From positions 2,263,613 through 2,327,612 of the forward strand of contig NC_065433.1 of assembly GCF_024362695.1 (NCBI RefSeq): DNA of 64,000 nt. Direction: 5' to 3'. Shown here piece by piece: positions 10,311-20,962 of the stretch. The translations under genes and the position numbers were made by a program. The stretch comes from Pectinophora gossypiella. Lineage: Eukaryota > Arthropoda > Insecta > Lepidoptera > Gelechiidae. Numbering within the stretch: the first letter of the stretch is position 1; each line of letters starts with the position of its first letter. The notes under the pieces were generated by a model that did not search any database, was not told where the DNA came from, and saw nothing but the letters and a program-made list of their open reading frames with translations.

Positions 10311-10725
10311 GGTTAACAAATTACTAAATGAAAATCAGTAGTATGCCAAGGGGTTAAATCATAATTGATAGTATAAATAAAAATATATAAGTTCTTACAC
10401 CCAAAAGGTATAATTGTACAATTACGTCTTCCACCCATTATTATTCTGATCAAAATAAAGAAAAGCAATATAAGTAGGTAGCAATATAATTCTATACATA
10501 ATGTGATTCAAATAGAAAGCAACAATTATTTTTACATATGTTTTACTGTCATTTCAATGTATTTTTAATAATTATGAACCCGAGCAATGAGAAAGTAGGT
10601 ACCTAATTTTCATGTTAAAACTGTACAACTCTATAATATTGTTTTGGTGAACGTAGCATAGAAATTCTCTCATTCCGTCCGACGGGCACGAATTCCTTTT
10701 GCTGGTTATAAATCTATGGACGGAG
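10311..10725. other. AT-rich stretch, no gene seen
   Basis: 'ccacccattattattctgat' near 10430 also occurs near 27320 with similar flanks, so part is a dispersed repeat. Nothing else supported. Confidence 0.4.
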
Positions 10726-10730
10726 TACTT

Positions 10731-10848
10731 TTTTTGACGTGACTTATTGTAGATTTACCGCAGATGGAATTAACTACATGACCGGTCAAATGGGGAGCGC
10801 TGAAGGCTCTCACCCGGTACAACGTTTAAGACAACAGGCTAGTATCGT
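10731..10848 (-). mobile_element. LINE-X 3'-end copy
   Basis: Begins with 'tttttttgacgtgacttatt' (the reversed A tail and end) and continues through 'gaaggctctcacccggtaca' to 'aagacaacaggc'. It is followed by a small piece of the coding end ('gtcgaccacgccg'). Confidence 0.75.
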
Positions 10849-10900
10849 CGACCACGCCGAAGTGTTTGGGATGGTCAGAGTGAAAGTAGGTAACAAGTAA

Positions 10901-11250
10901 CATAACATAACAGCCTATATACGTCCCACTGCTGGGCACAGGCCTCCCCTCAATCTACCGGAGGGGGTATGGAGCATACTCCACCACGCTGCTCCAATGC
11001 GGGTTGGTGGAGGTGTTTTTACGGCTAATAGCCGGGACCAACGGCTTAACGTGCCCTCCGTTAAGCCGTTGTCTTAATTTCTCCTCATCTTAACTTTTCG
11101 GACAATCAGGTGATTCATGCCTGAAAAGCCCTTACCAAACAAAGGACAGTCTCACAAAGTGATTTCGACAATGTCCCGATGGAATCGAACCCGGACCTCC
11201 AGATGGTGAGCCTAACGCTCTAACCACTAGACCACGGAGGCTAGCTGTTT
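10901..11250 (-). mobile_element. SINE-1, full-length copy with 12-bp target duplication
   Basis: Complete tRNA-derived SINE in reverse orientation: 3' end 'cccactgctgggcacaggcc' at the left, B-box-like 'ggaatcgaacccgga' and A-box-like 'accactagacca' at the right. It is flanked by 'ggtaacaagtaa' at 10889-10900 and 11251-11262, a perfect 12-bp duplication that fixes the ends. Confidence 0.9.
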
Positions 11251-11262
11251 GGTAACAAGTAA

Positions 11263-11820
11263 GTTATTTTAATTATTCCGCGCAATGCTTCACTGTCAAC
11301 TGCGGCGAGAGAAATAAAAAAACTATTTTTAAATAAATTTCGACCCCTAGATATTAAGGGCAATAAGTTTGGGTGATGCCGCACCTGTTATTGCCCCCCA
11401 GAGAATCTCCCCATCGCTCGCAATGCTTTAAATTATACCCCCGATTTCACACGTGTGGACAAATATACACCCTAACTAGACACGTTATGATCCAAATGAA
11501 ATCACAAGAGTAATGTTCAGTTTTTAAATCCGAGTAATGCGATTTTAAAAGTATTTGTAAGAGGTAAGCAAATCATACATGTTTCGGACAAATGGCTGCT
11601 GATAATCCTGTTAAATTGTTCGCTAATCCTTTTGACTTCCTATTAAGTACAACATTGTTATAAGAAAATAAATAAATAAAAAGAAATTGGCAATAGAACA
11701 AATGATTTTTAAATAAAGAATTGGGTCGTGTACCTACTAGGTTCAAGATAAATTATGAAATTCTGATTAAGTACTAAATAAAGTTTTTCTATTTAAGTAA
11801 CTTATTTATAAATTTTAATC
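11263..11820. other. Stretch with no gene seen
   Basis: AT-rich. 11748-11800 carries the 'aattatgaaattctgattaa' dispersed motif also seen at 8938. No coding or RNA signal. Confidence 0.4.
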
Positions 11821-11822
11821 AA

Positions 11823-12031
11823 GACCCACTAGTGTCGATTAAACCTATCAAATATTCTTCCTCTCAGACGACGCCCTGAGCCGAGGTTCGCGCCCAAGTG
11901 GGCACCCTTAGGCCTGTTGTCTTAAACGTTGTACCGGGTGAGAGCCTTGAGCGCTCCCCATTCGTCCGGCCAAGTAGTTAATGCCATCTGCGGCAAATCT
12001 ACAATAAGTCACGTCAAAAAAAACTATGCAA
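11823..12031 (+). mobile_element. LINE-X 3'-end copy with A-rich tail
   Basis: Reads from 'gtcgattaaacc' (the end of the coding part) through 'ggcctgttgtcttaaacgtt' and 'gccaagtagttaatgccatc' to 'aagtcacgtcaaaaaaaa'. It is a 5'-truncated retrocopy. The ORF crossing it is not a gene. Confidence 0.75.
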
Positions 12032-12039
12032 ACAACTGT

Positions 12040-12072
12040 CAAATAGCAATATTGCTTCGGTGTGGCCATTTT
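12040..12072 (-). repeat. MITE-4 partial copy
   Basis: 'gcttcggtgtggccatttta' matches the right terminal inverted repeat of MITE-4 at 14990-15022. The left half is missing. Confidence 0.55.
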
Positions 12073-12191
12073 AACCCCCCTGTAGGCTCTGCACGACCTT
12101 CGATATCGAGGCCTTCGACCAATAGCCGTTTGACGTTCATCTACGTAGATAGCATTCGTATCGTTTATTGGTCGAAGCGCTCAATATAAAT

Positions 12192-12209
12192 CGCGCCGCG
12201 CGCGGCGCG
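12192..12209. repeat. 18-bp GC palindrome
   Basis: 'cgcgccgcgcgcggcgcg' is a perfect palindrome in an AT-rich neighbourhood, directly after 'caatataaat'. Function unknown. Confidence 0.7.
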
Positions 12210-14540
12210 GTTGACATGCAGATCCGGCTGATTACGCTCAACTCCCGCCAGTTCTGTTGTATTCCGTGATTCTGCAAATTCCAACAAAATGAACTCGCTG
12301 AATATCATGTGCAATAGGCATGTTAGTGGAATGATAAACCCAATGCACAGAGTCCATGTTCAGTCCTCTTTGAATGCGAGATAGGTATTTGAAATTCAAT
12401 TCTCAGGCTAAAAATCCTATTTGAAATGTATTGAGCTTATACGCAGGTAGTATGAAGTTTCTGAACTGAAAAATCTCCTTCACTGCATAGCGTGAGTGGA
12501 TTAAATATGGCGAGATAGGCGCTTCTTTAGTATATTAGGTTTAGGTAAAGTAATATACTTCAACTTAATATACTTTTTACAAAATAACACAGTATGATTT
12601 ATAATGTAATTGCAGAAACATACACATATAAAAATAATTATTGCTTGATATGTGCGTCGGATATGTATAGAAAATTATATTAAAATAAAAAAAATAATTA
12701 AATAAAATTTATTACGGGTAACTTGGACCAAAGATGTTAGCCACACTGATTTCTTACTCACTAATATTAGTATTACACAGATACACAGTACATACACAAT
12801 AAAAAAAAGATATTTATTTACTGTTACTTTTATATAGTAATCAGAATTTCATAATTTATCTTGAACCACGGGCCAATTGAACGGCGAATGTGGCGGCATG
12901 GACATATGAAAACTTTTAGTCCTAGGATTAGATTAATGAAAGTAACCCTTACCCGTTGTTGCACCGAACAAGTGCACCGAACGTGTCCGTGAATGCCGTC
13001 TGTGTCATCAATTACACCGATGCGAATTACTGTCAGATCCCCTCCCCTCATTTGACCCGGTTAGGCAAAGATATTTATTAAAAAATATATTATCGCCGTC
13101 GTAACGAGTTGTCATTCGCGCCGATATTCTGCATCGATTACGATTCTTTAAAACTCTCGCTGCACGTTGTTCGACATATCGTTGATCGTCTATTGTCTTC
13201 TAGGAAAACTGGTAAAAAACTATTTAGTAGGTAAGTACCTAGTTTCAGCCCACACCGCTTTGAGCACTAGGTTGAATCCTTCATTCGGTTTTTACGACAA
13301 GCCCGGGAAGATAAACAGTTGAACGCATTCTGTGTATTTTACTCGTTCGCAATCAAATTTAAAATAATGAATAATTCAACCAATCCTATCCTTACCTACT
13401 TAGGGATAGCAGAAAATAAATAATAAATAGTTTCTAATATTAAATTTCTTTTGTTATATTATTCATATAACCACATTAAGCGGAGGGATAATAATGCGAA
13501 GCCGGCGTTGATTCCAAACTTGTGTCGAAGATAGTAATGGTTATAACCGGGATTTTCTCCTGGATTTACTGACTATTCGGGCCTCTGTCGACCCGTGGGA
13601 AACCGAAGGGCGTGTAGACTACCATTGAACCGTTTGATGGCTTCATTGAGTATTACCCAACGTAATTTTACTCCTTTCTAGTCGGTAGGTACTGGCACTT
13701 TTGGTGACTTGTGGTCGTGCCTACCCTGATAGGGATTACAGGCGTGATTGTCTGCTATATTTCGATTATCGTACGAACGCGTGATTGCCAGTGTCAAAGG
13801 GATGATACGGGCGTCATTGATCAGGAAAGTCTGCGCGCCCTGTAGCGTTAATCCGATTACCAACATCTGTGACTTGTCTCCTACAGTGTAGTCCTCTATT
13901 TTGTTATGATACCCTGTTATTTGGGTCAAAAGAAAAAAAAATCTAAATAAAATCTCAATCAAACGAAAAGAAAATACAAGGTAAGTACTATGCTCATACC
14001 CATAGATATTCTAATCTATGCTTATCCTTTTAGATAATTTATTTTAGTATTTGTTTTTAATCTTTTGTTGTACTTACTTAATTTCGAACATCATTTCGAG
14101 CAAAAATGTATTTTGTATAGGAATAAAAATTGAATAGATCAAGTGTCGCAGGTGAGTTCATAATTTTACAAAGTACTTACCTACATGCGATTATCTATTT
14201 ATTTTAGGTATACATAGTTGATAATACTTTGTACGAAATTAGAAAAATGCGCAAAGAACCAAGCTCTCATCATCTCTCAAATAGCCAGTAGCGAATAACA
14301 AAAATGTGCTATGAAAAATTCTTTTAAAAGCGTCTGAATTTCCATTTAATTAGCAGCAGACATTTAATTTTATTTCAATAAATTAACATCTCGAATTAAT
14401 AAAATGGTAATGAAGTTCTGCATGGTCGACATGGAGTCTACTTAATAACGCCGGGAATTGCCTCCATTATCCTGCTTTTTAAGGCCCAATGCACACAGAG
14501 CCGTCACTGGGTGCGTTCCGGGATTTTTTATTTAACTACA
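12210..14540. other. Long stretch without gene or strong repeat
   Basis: No convincing ORF, splice-flanked exon, RNA gene or mobile element was found in 2.3 kb. 12838-12870 holds the inverted 'aaattatgaaattctgatta' motif. Short minus ORFs at 12830-13051 and 13678-13962 lack domains. This is one of the least repeat-rich intervals here and could hide host regulatory sequence. Confidence 0.4.
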
Positions 14541-14541
14541 G

Positions 14542-14689
14542 GTACTGTCACGAGCATTAATATGTATACACTTTGGTACCATGTCACATTAACTTTTTTG
14601 ATAAATTTAACTGTAAGTCTCACTAAATGTCAAATACGTTAGTGCGACAGAGTCCTAAAATGGGTACGTTATATTGCTCATGACTGTAC
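14542..14689 (-). mobile_element. MITE-2, 148-bp TIR element
   Basis: Ends are 'gtactgtcacgagca' and 'tgctcatgactgtac', imperfect inverted copies. The interior 'cactttggtaccatgtcaca' and 'agtgcgacagagtcctaaa' is shared with the copies at 28481, 42611, 50001 and 60772, all 148 bp long. No ORF. Confidence 0.85.
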
Positions 14690-14804
14690 TTACTTCGAAT
14701 TTGTATCTATATAACGTCGCCTTATACCGAAACCACGCATGCGACTTTTGGAAAAATCACATTCAGATGTTTAATCTTCTAAAAAATTTCGCTTCACAAT
14801 CGGG

Positions 14805-14870
14805 GAGCGTCGGTTCAAATCCCGGTAGCGGACTTGCACCAATGTATTGTTAATTCACCTCAAGTGTAGG
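14805..14870 (+). mobile_element. SINE fragment with B box
   Basis: 'tcggttcaaatcccggtagc' is a B-box-like tRNA T-arm sequence, but there is no A box or tRNA fold around it. It continues after MITE-4 with 'actaacacagttggctcga' (15030-15110), which also occurs at 63314 and partly at 49670. MITE-4 therefore splits an older SINE. Confidence 0.55.
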
Positions 14871-15022
14871 GGGGTTAAAATGGCCACATCGAAGCAATTC
14901 ATCAAGCAATATTGCAATTTGACATTTGCGCATATACAAGTAAGTGCGCAATGCAAACAAATATGTCAAATAGCCACATTGCTTTCTTAGATGAATTGCT
15001 TCGATGTGGCCATTTTAACCCC
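14871..15022. mobile_element. MITE-4 with perfect 33-bp terminal inverted repeats
   Basis: Arms 14871-14903 ('ggggttaaaatggccacatc...') and 14990-15022 are exact reverse complements. The interior repeats 'tttgacatttgcgcatatac'-like sequence. No ORF. Related copies are at 12040 and 61015-61380. Confidence 0.88.
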
Positions 15023-15029
15023 TCAGTTT

Positions 15030-15110
15030 TCACTAACACAGTTGGCTCGAATTATAAACGGCGATACGGCTCACCTATCACGTTGGTCTAACAGAAAGCT
15101 CGGTGAGGTG
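15030..15110 (+). mobile_element. SINE body fragment
   Basis: 'ctatcacgttggtctaacag' and 'aaagctcggtgaggtgtggg' recur at 49690-49725 and, diverged, at 63356. It is the right half of the SINE interrupted by MITE-4. Confidence 0.6.
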
Positions 15111-15315
15111 TGGGTACCTAGTTAGTTCGTCTATCGATGGATGTACCATGACTACTAAAACTAGAATGTAGACGTAAGCTTATGTTATGTTATAATACAG
15201 TTTGAACCGTAAGTTTTTATATAAGTACGTAGATAGGTTAAATGCCAATGAAAAATGTGATGTGTGATGTGTGTGTGTGTAAAATGTGATGTGTGTAGAA
15301 TATGTGTATGGTTAG

Positions 15316-15319
15316 ACTG
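15316..15319. repeat. Target-site duplication ACTG (left)
   Basis: The four bases before the LTR element; the same ACTG follows it at 24743-24746. A 4-bp duplication is normal for gypsy-class integrase. Confidence 0.8.
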
Positions 15320-15413
15320 TGTAATGTTTAAAATTTAATGAAGAGATGATGATGAAGATGAAAAATGGATGTATGAAGAAATAAAATGTAAGACATGGGT
15401 TTAAGTACTTAAA

Positions 15414-15419
15414 TTTATT
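15414..15419 (-). promoter_or_regulatory. Possible AATAAA polyadenylation signal in 3' LTR
   Basis: Minus-strand AATAAA about 95 bp before the LTR end, where the R/U5 border of a retroelement could lie. Position only; the cleavage site is not known. Confidence 0.4.
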
Positions 15420-15653
15420 AATTACTAAGAGAACCAAAGTTACACAAAAATATAAATAGGTATTTGGAACTTTTAAATCCTAAGGGTACATTCCAGGTAT
15501 TCAAGGCCACTGGTCATTCGTTAAGCATTATTAAATAATAAGAAAGGTATTATAAAAACCTCCCTAGCTCGTTTGCCCTCGGCGGCGGGAAGGAAGCCGA
15601 GCCGACTAGAAGCAGCTACCAATAAGCTGTAGCTGTAGCAGTAGCAGAACAGC

Positions 15654-15762
15654 TGTACAAAACACCCGTCATAGAACAGAACAGCCTTCGTAAAACAGCC
15701 GTCACAAAACACCTTCGCAAAACAGCCACCCCAAAACACCTTCCCAAAACACCTCCTGCGGA
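15654..15762 (-). repeat. Degenerate short tandem repeats inside the LTR
   Basis: Plus-strand units such as 'caaaacacc' and 'aaaacagcc' alternate roughly every 17-18 bp. The minus frame shows repeating G-C-F-x-K-V-F. The same array is in the other LTR at 23693-23801. It could be a regulatory repeat; the coding reading is probably incidental. Confidence 0.7.
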
Positions 15763-16703
15763 CAAAACGCACAGGGGTAAATTAAACCTCTAGGGGCGGA
15801 GGCACAACCTAACTCCCCAAAATCATATGAAAAGACTCACCTGTCGGAGGTCGAGAAGCCACGTATGCGGCCAACGTACGATGACGTCGATGCCACGACG
15901 CTGGGACAAAATGGCGGAGCAACGTGTCCACGCCACGGACACCAAAACCACACCTATTCGGAACAAATCGCACATTAGAATCCTGACCGCAAACACTAAC
16001 ACTCACGAGTCACGACAGATGACAGAAATGTATAACTTACTTACCAGAATAAAAATTTACGAAGATTTGGCGGCGCGTGCGACGGAGTTGCGGGCCACCG
16101 GTCACACGCTTATAAACCGCCTAAAAGAAAAACAATGACAACATATATCGACACTGATAATTACGATTAAAATGCTATAACGCATTGTAAAGACAAATTC
16201 TCACCCGAAATTCACACTAAAAATCGAAGGTGTGGACACACCCGCTCGGCGGAGCGCTGTCTGGGGAATGCGGCAGCTCGCAGGCGCAGGACTATATAAA
16301 TCGCCCAATTCAACGCCTACGTCACGGACAAAGCTAGTACGACCTCAATCGTCCGTTAGATGACGCCGCCGTCGCACACTCAAAATGCAAGTTATTAACA
16401 AGTCCAAGGACAGGAGACACCGAAAATTCCCAAATATAATTTTGTATTAAATATTGGCACCAACATTCTTCAGCAGCTACTTGACAAGGGACTCCAAGAT
16501 ATAGCCTTCCGTATAATATCGGCACACGCCATCTTCCGGTTACTGGTGGAAAGTCGTCGACTGCGGAGCCCAACGATAGCAAGTCGATGCTCACGGACCT
16601 TCCATCGATCAAGGCGAGATGGCGCTGTGTTCAATACTACACAGAAAAGCTATAAAACGGATCCCCTGTAACTAATCCGGAGGCTGAAAGAAACGGCACT
16701 ACA

Positions 16704-16722
16704 ATACCTCCCCACCCAAAAG
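16704..16722 (-). promoter_or_regulatory. Polypurine tract
   Basis: Immediately upstream of the 3' LTR, the minus strand reads GGGTGGGGAGG then TAT before the LTR's TG. Position and composition fit the plus-strand DNA primer of reverse transcription. Confidence 0.8.
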
Positions 16723-17779
16723 GATTTCCGAGTGAAAAAAAAATAATTAAAAAAAATAAAACAAACGAGGAAATCCCAGCTGGCCCTCCAGCTGATTCCT
16801 CAAACAAACCAAAACTCAAACTTCAACAAAAATATTCAAGTTTAACTTGAAAGAGAAATAACTTTAAAAATTAAAAAAAAAACAGACACAAATGCTATTC
16901 AAGATAAAGTCGAAGAAAAAAAATAATCCAAAAAATAAAAAAGTAAAACTATAGCAATGAAAATAAATAAAGGCAAAAATGCCATTGCCGGCAGAGGCCG
17001 CACAACTTAAAAACTTGCCGAGACGGCACATAAACCACCTGTGCTCACCATGAGCACAACAACATCAGATAGCATCCAAGAAATTCTTCGCATCGATAGC
17101 GCGCACACGTGCATTAAAAACACGTAGATAAGCAAGTCGCAATGACTCATCCCAATAATAATACGTGTCCGTAGCAACAACTACGTCCACCAACAAACAC
17201 TGACGACTTCAAGAGGCATCAGTCATAACTACCACTCCCTCAACATCTTAAAACGGTGGGGAAGTGACCTCACCTTACAATTGGCGAGTGCTCGACCCCA
17301 ACCAATAACAACCCCCACGATTAGGTACTAATCCCTACCTACCGCTAAACAAAAAAAAAAAGTAATAAAAAAAAACGACCCAACTTGTTGATGGCGGCGC
17401 GGCGAGCCGCCGGTGCGGCCGCGCGTCCACCCGCAAGCTGCTCGGATATTAAGATAAAAAGAAGAAAAAAAAATGAAAAAAAATAAATAAAATAAAAATA
17501 AGTGGACATGTCGACAGTGGCAGTGTGGGGAACCTAGGGAATGCCCACACGTCCACCGTCCACAATTTAATAGGCCACAATTCGCCAGTGGCGGCGCGGC
17601 GAGCCCCGCAGCGGCCGCGCGTCCACCAGTAAATCGGCTCCTATACCTAACCTAAGTGATTCCCCAACGCTGCTGGTGTACCCACACCTTCAAAATGTGA
17701 AGATGTACTGCACAATTGGTAGTTTGGGAAGGGGCGCATGAACTACCTTGCAAACTTACAATACATACCTTACTGAATT
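16723..17779 (-). other. 3' noncoding region of the LTR element; no env
   Basis: Between the pol stop and the polypurine tract there is no ORF worth calling. Poly(A/T)-rich stretches (16740-16970, 17350-17375, 17455-17500) alternate with GC-rich pieces. A ~38-bp GC-rich direct repeat occurs twice (17393-17431 and 17590-17627). This is where env sits in errantiviruses; none is seen. Confidence 0.75.
17393..17627. repeat. GC-rich direct repeat pair within the element
   Basis: 'ggcggcgcggcgagcc' then 'gcggccgcgcgtccacc' occur at 17393-17431 and again at 17590-17627. They stand out against the surrounding A-rich sequence. Confidence 0.85.
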
Positions 17780-20700
17780 TTAAATTCCCACAGTTTTGAA
17801 ATCCTTAATGTGCCATTTACCGAGAGGTTTACCGGATTCGTCTTCTAATTCGTAAACTAATCGTGACAATTTTCTCACCACCCGACACTTTTCGTACTTG
17901 GGAGACAACTTTGCAGAAAAATGTTTATTAGCGTCACTTTGTTTAAATGAACGTTTCCAAACTATATCACCAATTTCAAAGTCCAGGTCGCGACGACGCT
18001 TATTATAATGTTTGGCGTTGACTTGGTGAGCTTTTGCCAATTCAGTCTTCACATTCGTAAATACTGACTTGAGCTCGCCCAAATCTATGGCGTAGTCCTT
18101 ACGGGACCCGAACACCAACTCATCAACATCCTCGCACTCGCCGTAAACAGTACCGTTTAATATGGCTTCTCGGCCATAAACTAAGAAAAATGGTGAATAT
18201 TTAGTAGCTATACTAACGGAAGTGTTAATAGCAAATTGAATTTTAAGTATATTAACATCCCAAGTACGATGATCGGCACCTACAAAACTGGAAATAGCAG
18301 TCATAATTGTACGATTTTGGCGTTCAACAGGGTTCACCTGCGGACAGTAAACAGGACCAAAATGTAATTGAGGAATGTTATATTTTCCAAACAAGGATTG
18401 TACTTCCCGGCCAGTGAATTGCGAACCGTTGTCTGATATAATTGTTTGTGGTATGCCATGTACCATGAACACATGATCTTCTAGCCTTTGTGCGATCACT
18501 TTTCCCGTTGCACGGCGCAAAGGGAATAGCAGACAATACTTTGTAAAATAGCAGACAACCACTAGTATATGGCAATTTTGCTGCCTTGACATTGGCAATG
18601 GTCCGACTAAATCAATACTAAGGCATTGAAATGGCCGAGAACAGATTCTAGGCGAACCCATAAGACCGGGAGTAGCCTGATTTGAAGACTTGTAAGCATT
18701 ACAAATGTCACACTCGGTTATGTACCTAACCGTGTCTTTATACATACCAGGCCAAAAATAACGAAGTTTTATTCGTTTATAAGTTTTAGCCACACCTAGA
18801 TGAGCAGCCGTAGGTTCACAATGGTTTTCGTGTAATATGTTATTACGAAACTCCTTAGGTATCACCTCTTTCCATTCAAAATCGGAAGCTAATTTACTTT
18901 TTGTTTTAGTAAACCGAAATAGTTTACCGTTAAGGGATTGAAAATTTGCACAAGTTCTAGGATTTTCCTGGCAACGTTTCACAATATTCATATACCAATC
19001 ACCCGACGTCGCTAGTGCTACGGTGGCAACGGGTACCGCGCGCGATAAAGCGTCAGGTACAACGTTATCCACGCCACGCCGATGTTCGATAACGAAATTA
19101 TAGGGTGATAAACGGCAACCCCATCTCTCTAAGCGACCTGTAGGATTTTTTAAACTTAAAAACCACCTTAGACTAGCGTGATCAGTAAAAATCTTGAATT
19201 GCCTGCTACCCTCCAGGTATGGACGAAAATGTTCAACTACGTTAACTACTGCCAATGCTTCTCTCTCGGTAGCGGAGTAATTACGTTCGCAAGGTGATAA
19301 AGATCGACTGTAGTATGCGACTGGGTGTTCTTCTCCGTTAATCGTCTGAGTCAACGTACCGCCAATACCGAAATCGGATGCATCGCAGTGTACTGCAAAC
19401 GGATGGTCAAAATTAGGGCAGGACAATACAGGTGCACTTGATAAGGCAGTTTTTAAGCTTACAAAAGCCTGTTCAGCTTGGTCGGTCCACTGAAAAGTTT
19501 TTTCCTTCCGTGTGGATGTAAGGGCGTTCAGGGGACCAGCGATTGTGCTAAAATTCTGAATGAACCGGCGGTAATAAGACGCGGTACCCAAAAAACGCTT
19601 GACATCCTTTTTACACGTGGGGGTGGGAAAGCCCGCAATAGCTTCAATTTTATCTGGGTCTGTACGTAATCCCCGTTCGTCTACGACGTACCCCAGATAT
19701 TTTAGCTCTTTGCGAAAGAATTTTGATTTTGACAGATTGATTGTCAAATTAGCTTCTCGGAAACGTTCGAGAACCACTCGTAAGAGAGAGAGGTGCTCTT
19801 CAAATGAGGAACTAACACAAATCACATCGTCAAGGTAAGTGAAAACTTTCCCGCCAAATTCAGGACCGAACAGTCTGTCCATTAACCTTTGTTGTGTTGC
19901 GGGAGCCGAGGTTAAGCCGAAACACATCACTTTATAATGAAAAAGACCGCGGCCCGGGATAGTAAATGCTGTTTTTTCTTTAGAAGCATCGTCTAACGGA
20001 ATTTGATGAAATGCCGATTTTAAGTCAATGGAAGTTAGGTACTTTGCTTCTTTTAATTGATCCAAAATGTGCGTTATGTAAGGTAGTGGATAAGAATCGT
20101 GTTTTGATACCTCGTTTAGCTTCCTACTGTCTAGACAGAATCGAAGAGAACCGTCAGCCTTGGGAGCCAAGGTGACGGGACTATTCCACGGGCTATTACT
20201 TGGTTCCACTACATCATCACGCAACATTTCATCCAATTGTCGGTTAAGTTCCGTTAGCCTTTCCGGGGACATCCTGTAATACCGTTGCTTAATAGGTATT
20301 GCATCGCCCGTGTCAATTTTATGAGTGATAAGGTGGGTCCTACCCAAACCTTTCACTTCTGAGGAAATTTCCTCGAAGGCCCTAAAAAGAGACTTTGCTT
20401 CTAGCTTTTGGGACTCCGAAAGTATGTCAAAACTGTGTAAATGCACAGGTGAAACTACAGGAGAACCCGTATATTCGTTAGGGTTCGTCCTACATTTATT
20501 TAAGATTTCGGGGGCCAAATTAAATGTCCACCAAAAATTTATTCCAAAAAGTAATTCGGACGTCACGCCCGAAATAACGTAAAATTTAACCAGCCTGGTA
20601 TCCGACCCAACCGTGACTGGCAAGTTAACGTAACCATTCACGGGAGCGGTGGAACCGGTTGCCGACACTATAACGTCAATATCCTCAGCCCTATTCACCT

Positions 20701-20962
20701 CAAGGTCACACAAGGACTTCAAAACATCTGGAGTAATTATTGAAATCTCTGAACCTGAATCCAATAGACCGCTAATATGCGAATTAAAAATAGTAACCCT
20801 TAAAAAAGGCCTAATGTCATTTCCTTTTACAACATGAACCAAAGGTTTATCTTTCCTAACCTTTTTGTTAGAATCAAGAAAGTTCCTAATAAAATTTAGC
20901 CAGGACTGCCACTCCTCAGCGTTAAAATATTTTTTAGTTAACCCCTGGTTCGCAGTTATTAG
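17780..20962 (-). CDS. pol: Pol polyprotein (protease, RT, RNase H, integrase) of the LTR element
   Basis: Replicates and integrates the element. Residues are numbered from the TTG at 20842. The aspartic protease has DSGSEIS with D28. Reverse transcriptase has D273 and YLDD at 336-339. RNase H shows D487, E528 and D554. Integrase has an HX6HX29CX2C zinc site (H674, H681, C711, C714) and the triad D744, D804, E840 with the usual 35-residue D-E spacing. A GPY/F-like segment is near 978-990. No stop or frameshift occurs within the ORF. There is no ATG at its front: the frame is open from 20986 and overlaps the end of gag, and -1 slippage at 20968-20962 enters it at 20962. The TTG is only a nominal first codon. 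All visible catalytic residues are present, so it is probably functional. Confidence 0.96.
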   Translation of the reverse strand, partial: LITANQGLTKKYFNAEEWQSWLNFIRNFLDSNKKVRKDKPLVHVVKGNDIRPFLRVTIFNSHISGLLDSGSEISIITPDVLKSLCDLEVNRAEDIDVIVSATGSTAPVNGYVNLPVTVGSDTRLVKFYVISGVTSELLFGINFWWTFNLAPEILNKCRTNPNEYTGSPVVSPVHLHSFDILSESQKLEAKSLFRAFEEISSEVKGLGRTHLITHKIDTGDAIPIKQRYYRMSPERLTELNRQLDEMLRDDVVEPSNSPWNSPVTLAPKADGSLRFCLDSRKLNEVSKHDSYPLPYITHILDQLKEAKYLTSIDLKSAFHQIPLDDASKEKTAFTIPGRGLFHYKVMCFGLTSAPATQQRLMDRLFGPEFGGKVFTYLDDVICVSSSFEEHLSLLRVVLERFREANLTINLSKSKFFRKELKYLGYVVDERGLRTDPDKIEAIAGFPTPTCKKDVKRFLGTASYYRRFIQNFSTIAGPLNALTSTRKEKTFQWTDQAEQAFVSLKTALSSAPVLSCPNFDHPFAVHCDASDFGIGGTLTQTINGEEHPVAYYSRSLSPCERNYSATEREALAVVNVVEHFRPYLEGSRQFKIFTDHASLRWFLSLKNPTGRLERWGCRLSPYNFVIEHRRGVDNVVPDALSRAVPVATVALATSGDWYMNIVKRCQENPRTCANFQSLNGKLFRFTKTKSKLASDFEWKEVIPKEFRNNILHENHCEPTAAHLGVAKTYKRIKLRYFWPGMYKDTVRYITECDICNAYKSSNQATPGLMGSPRICSRPFQCLSIDLVGPLPMSRQQNCHILVVVCYFTKYCLLFPLRRATGKVIAQRLEDHVFMVHGIPQTIISDNGSQFTGREVQSLFGKYNIPQLHFGPVYCPQVNPVERQNRTIMTAISSFVGADHRTWDVNILKIQFAINTSVSIATKYSPFFLVYGREAILNGTVYGECEDVDELVFGSRKDYAIDLGELKSVFTNVKTELAKAHQVNAKHYNKRRRDLDFEIGDIVWKRSFKQSDANKHFSAKLSPKYEKCRVVRKLSRLVYELEDESGKPLGKWHIKDFKTVGI

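Larger units (their letters stand above)
15320..16703 (-). repeat. 3' LTR (1384 bp)
   Basis: Downstream LTR of the minus-strand element. On the plus strand it begins TGTAATGTTT and ends GGCACTACA. It is the same as 23359-24742 at a constant offset of 8039, with the same four short ORFs in both copies. It contains a degenerate tandem array at 15654-15762 and a possible AATAAA near its 3' end. Confidence 0.95.

Noticed and set aside
16723..17779. Search for an env gene in the LTR element
   Set aside because: No ORF of useful length in any frame; no signal peptide or transmembrane segment seen.
17780..20842. Plus-strand ORFs at 19478-19838, 20325-20582 and 20649-20837
   Set aside because: They are antisense shadows of the pol coding sequence.
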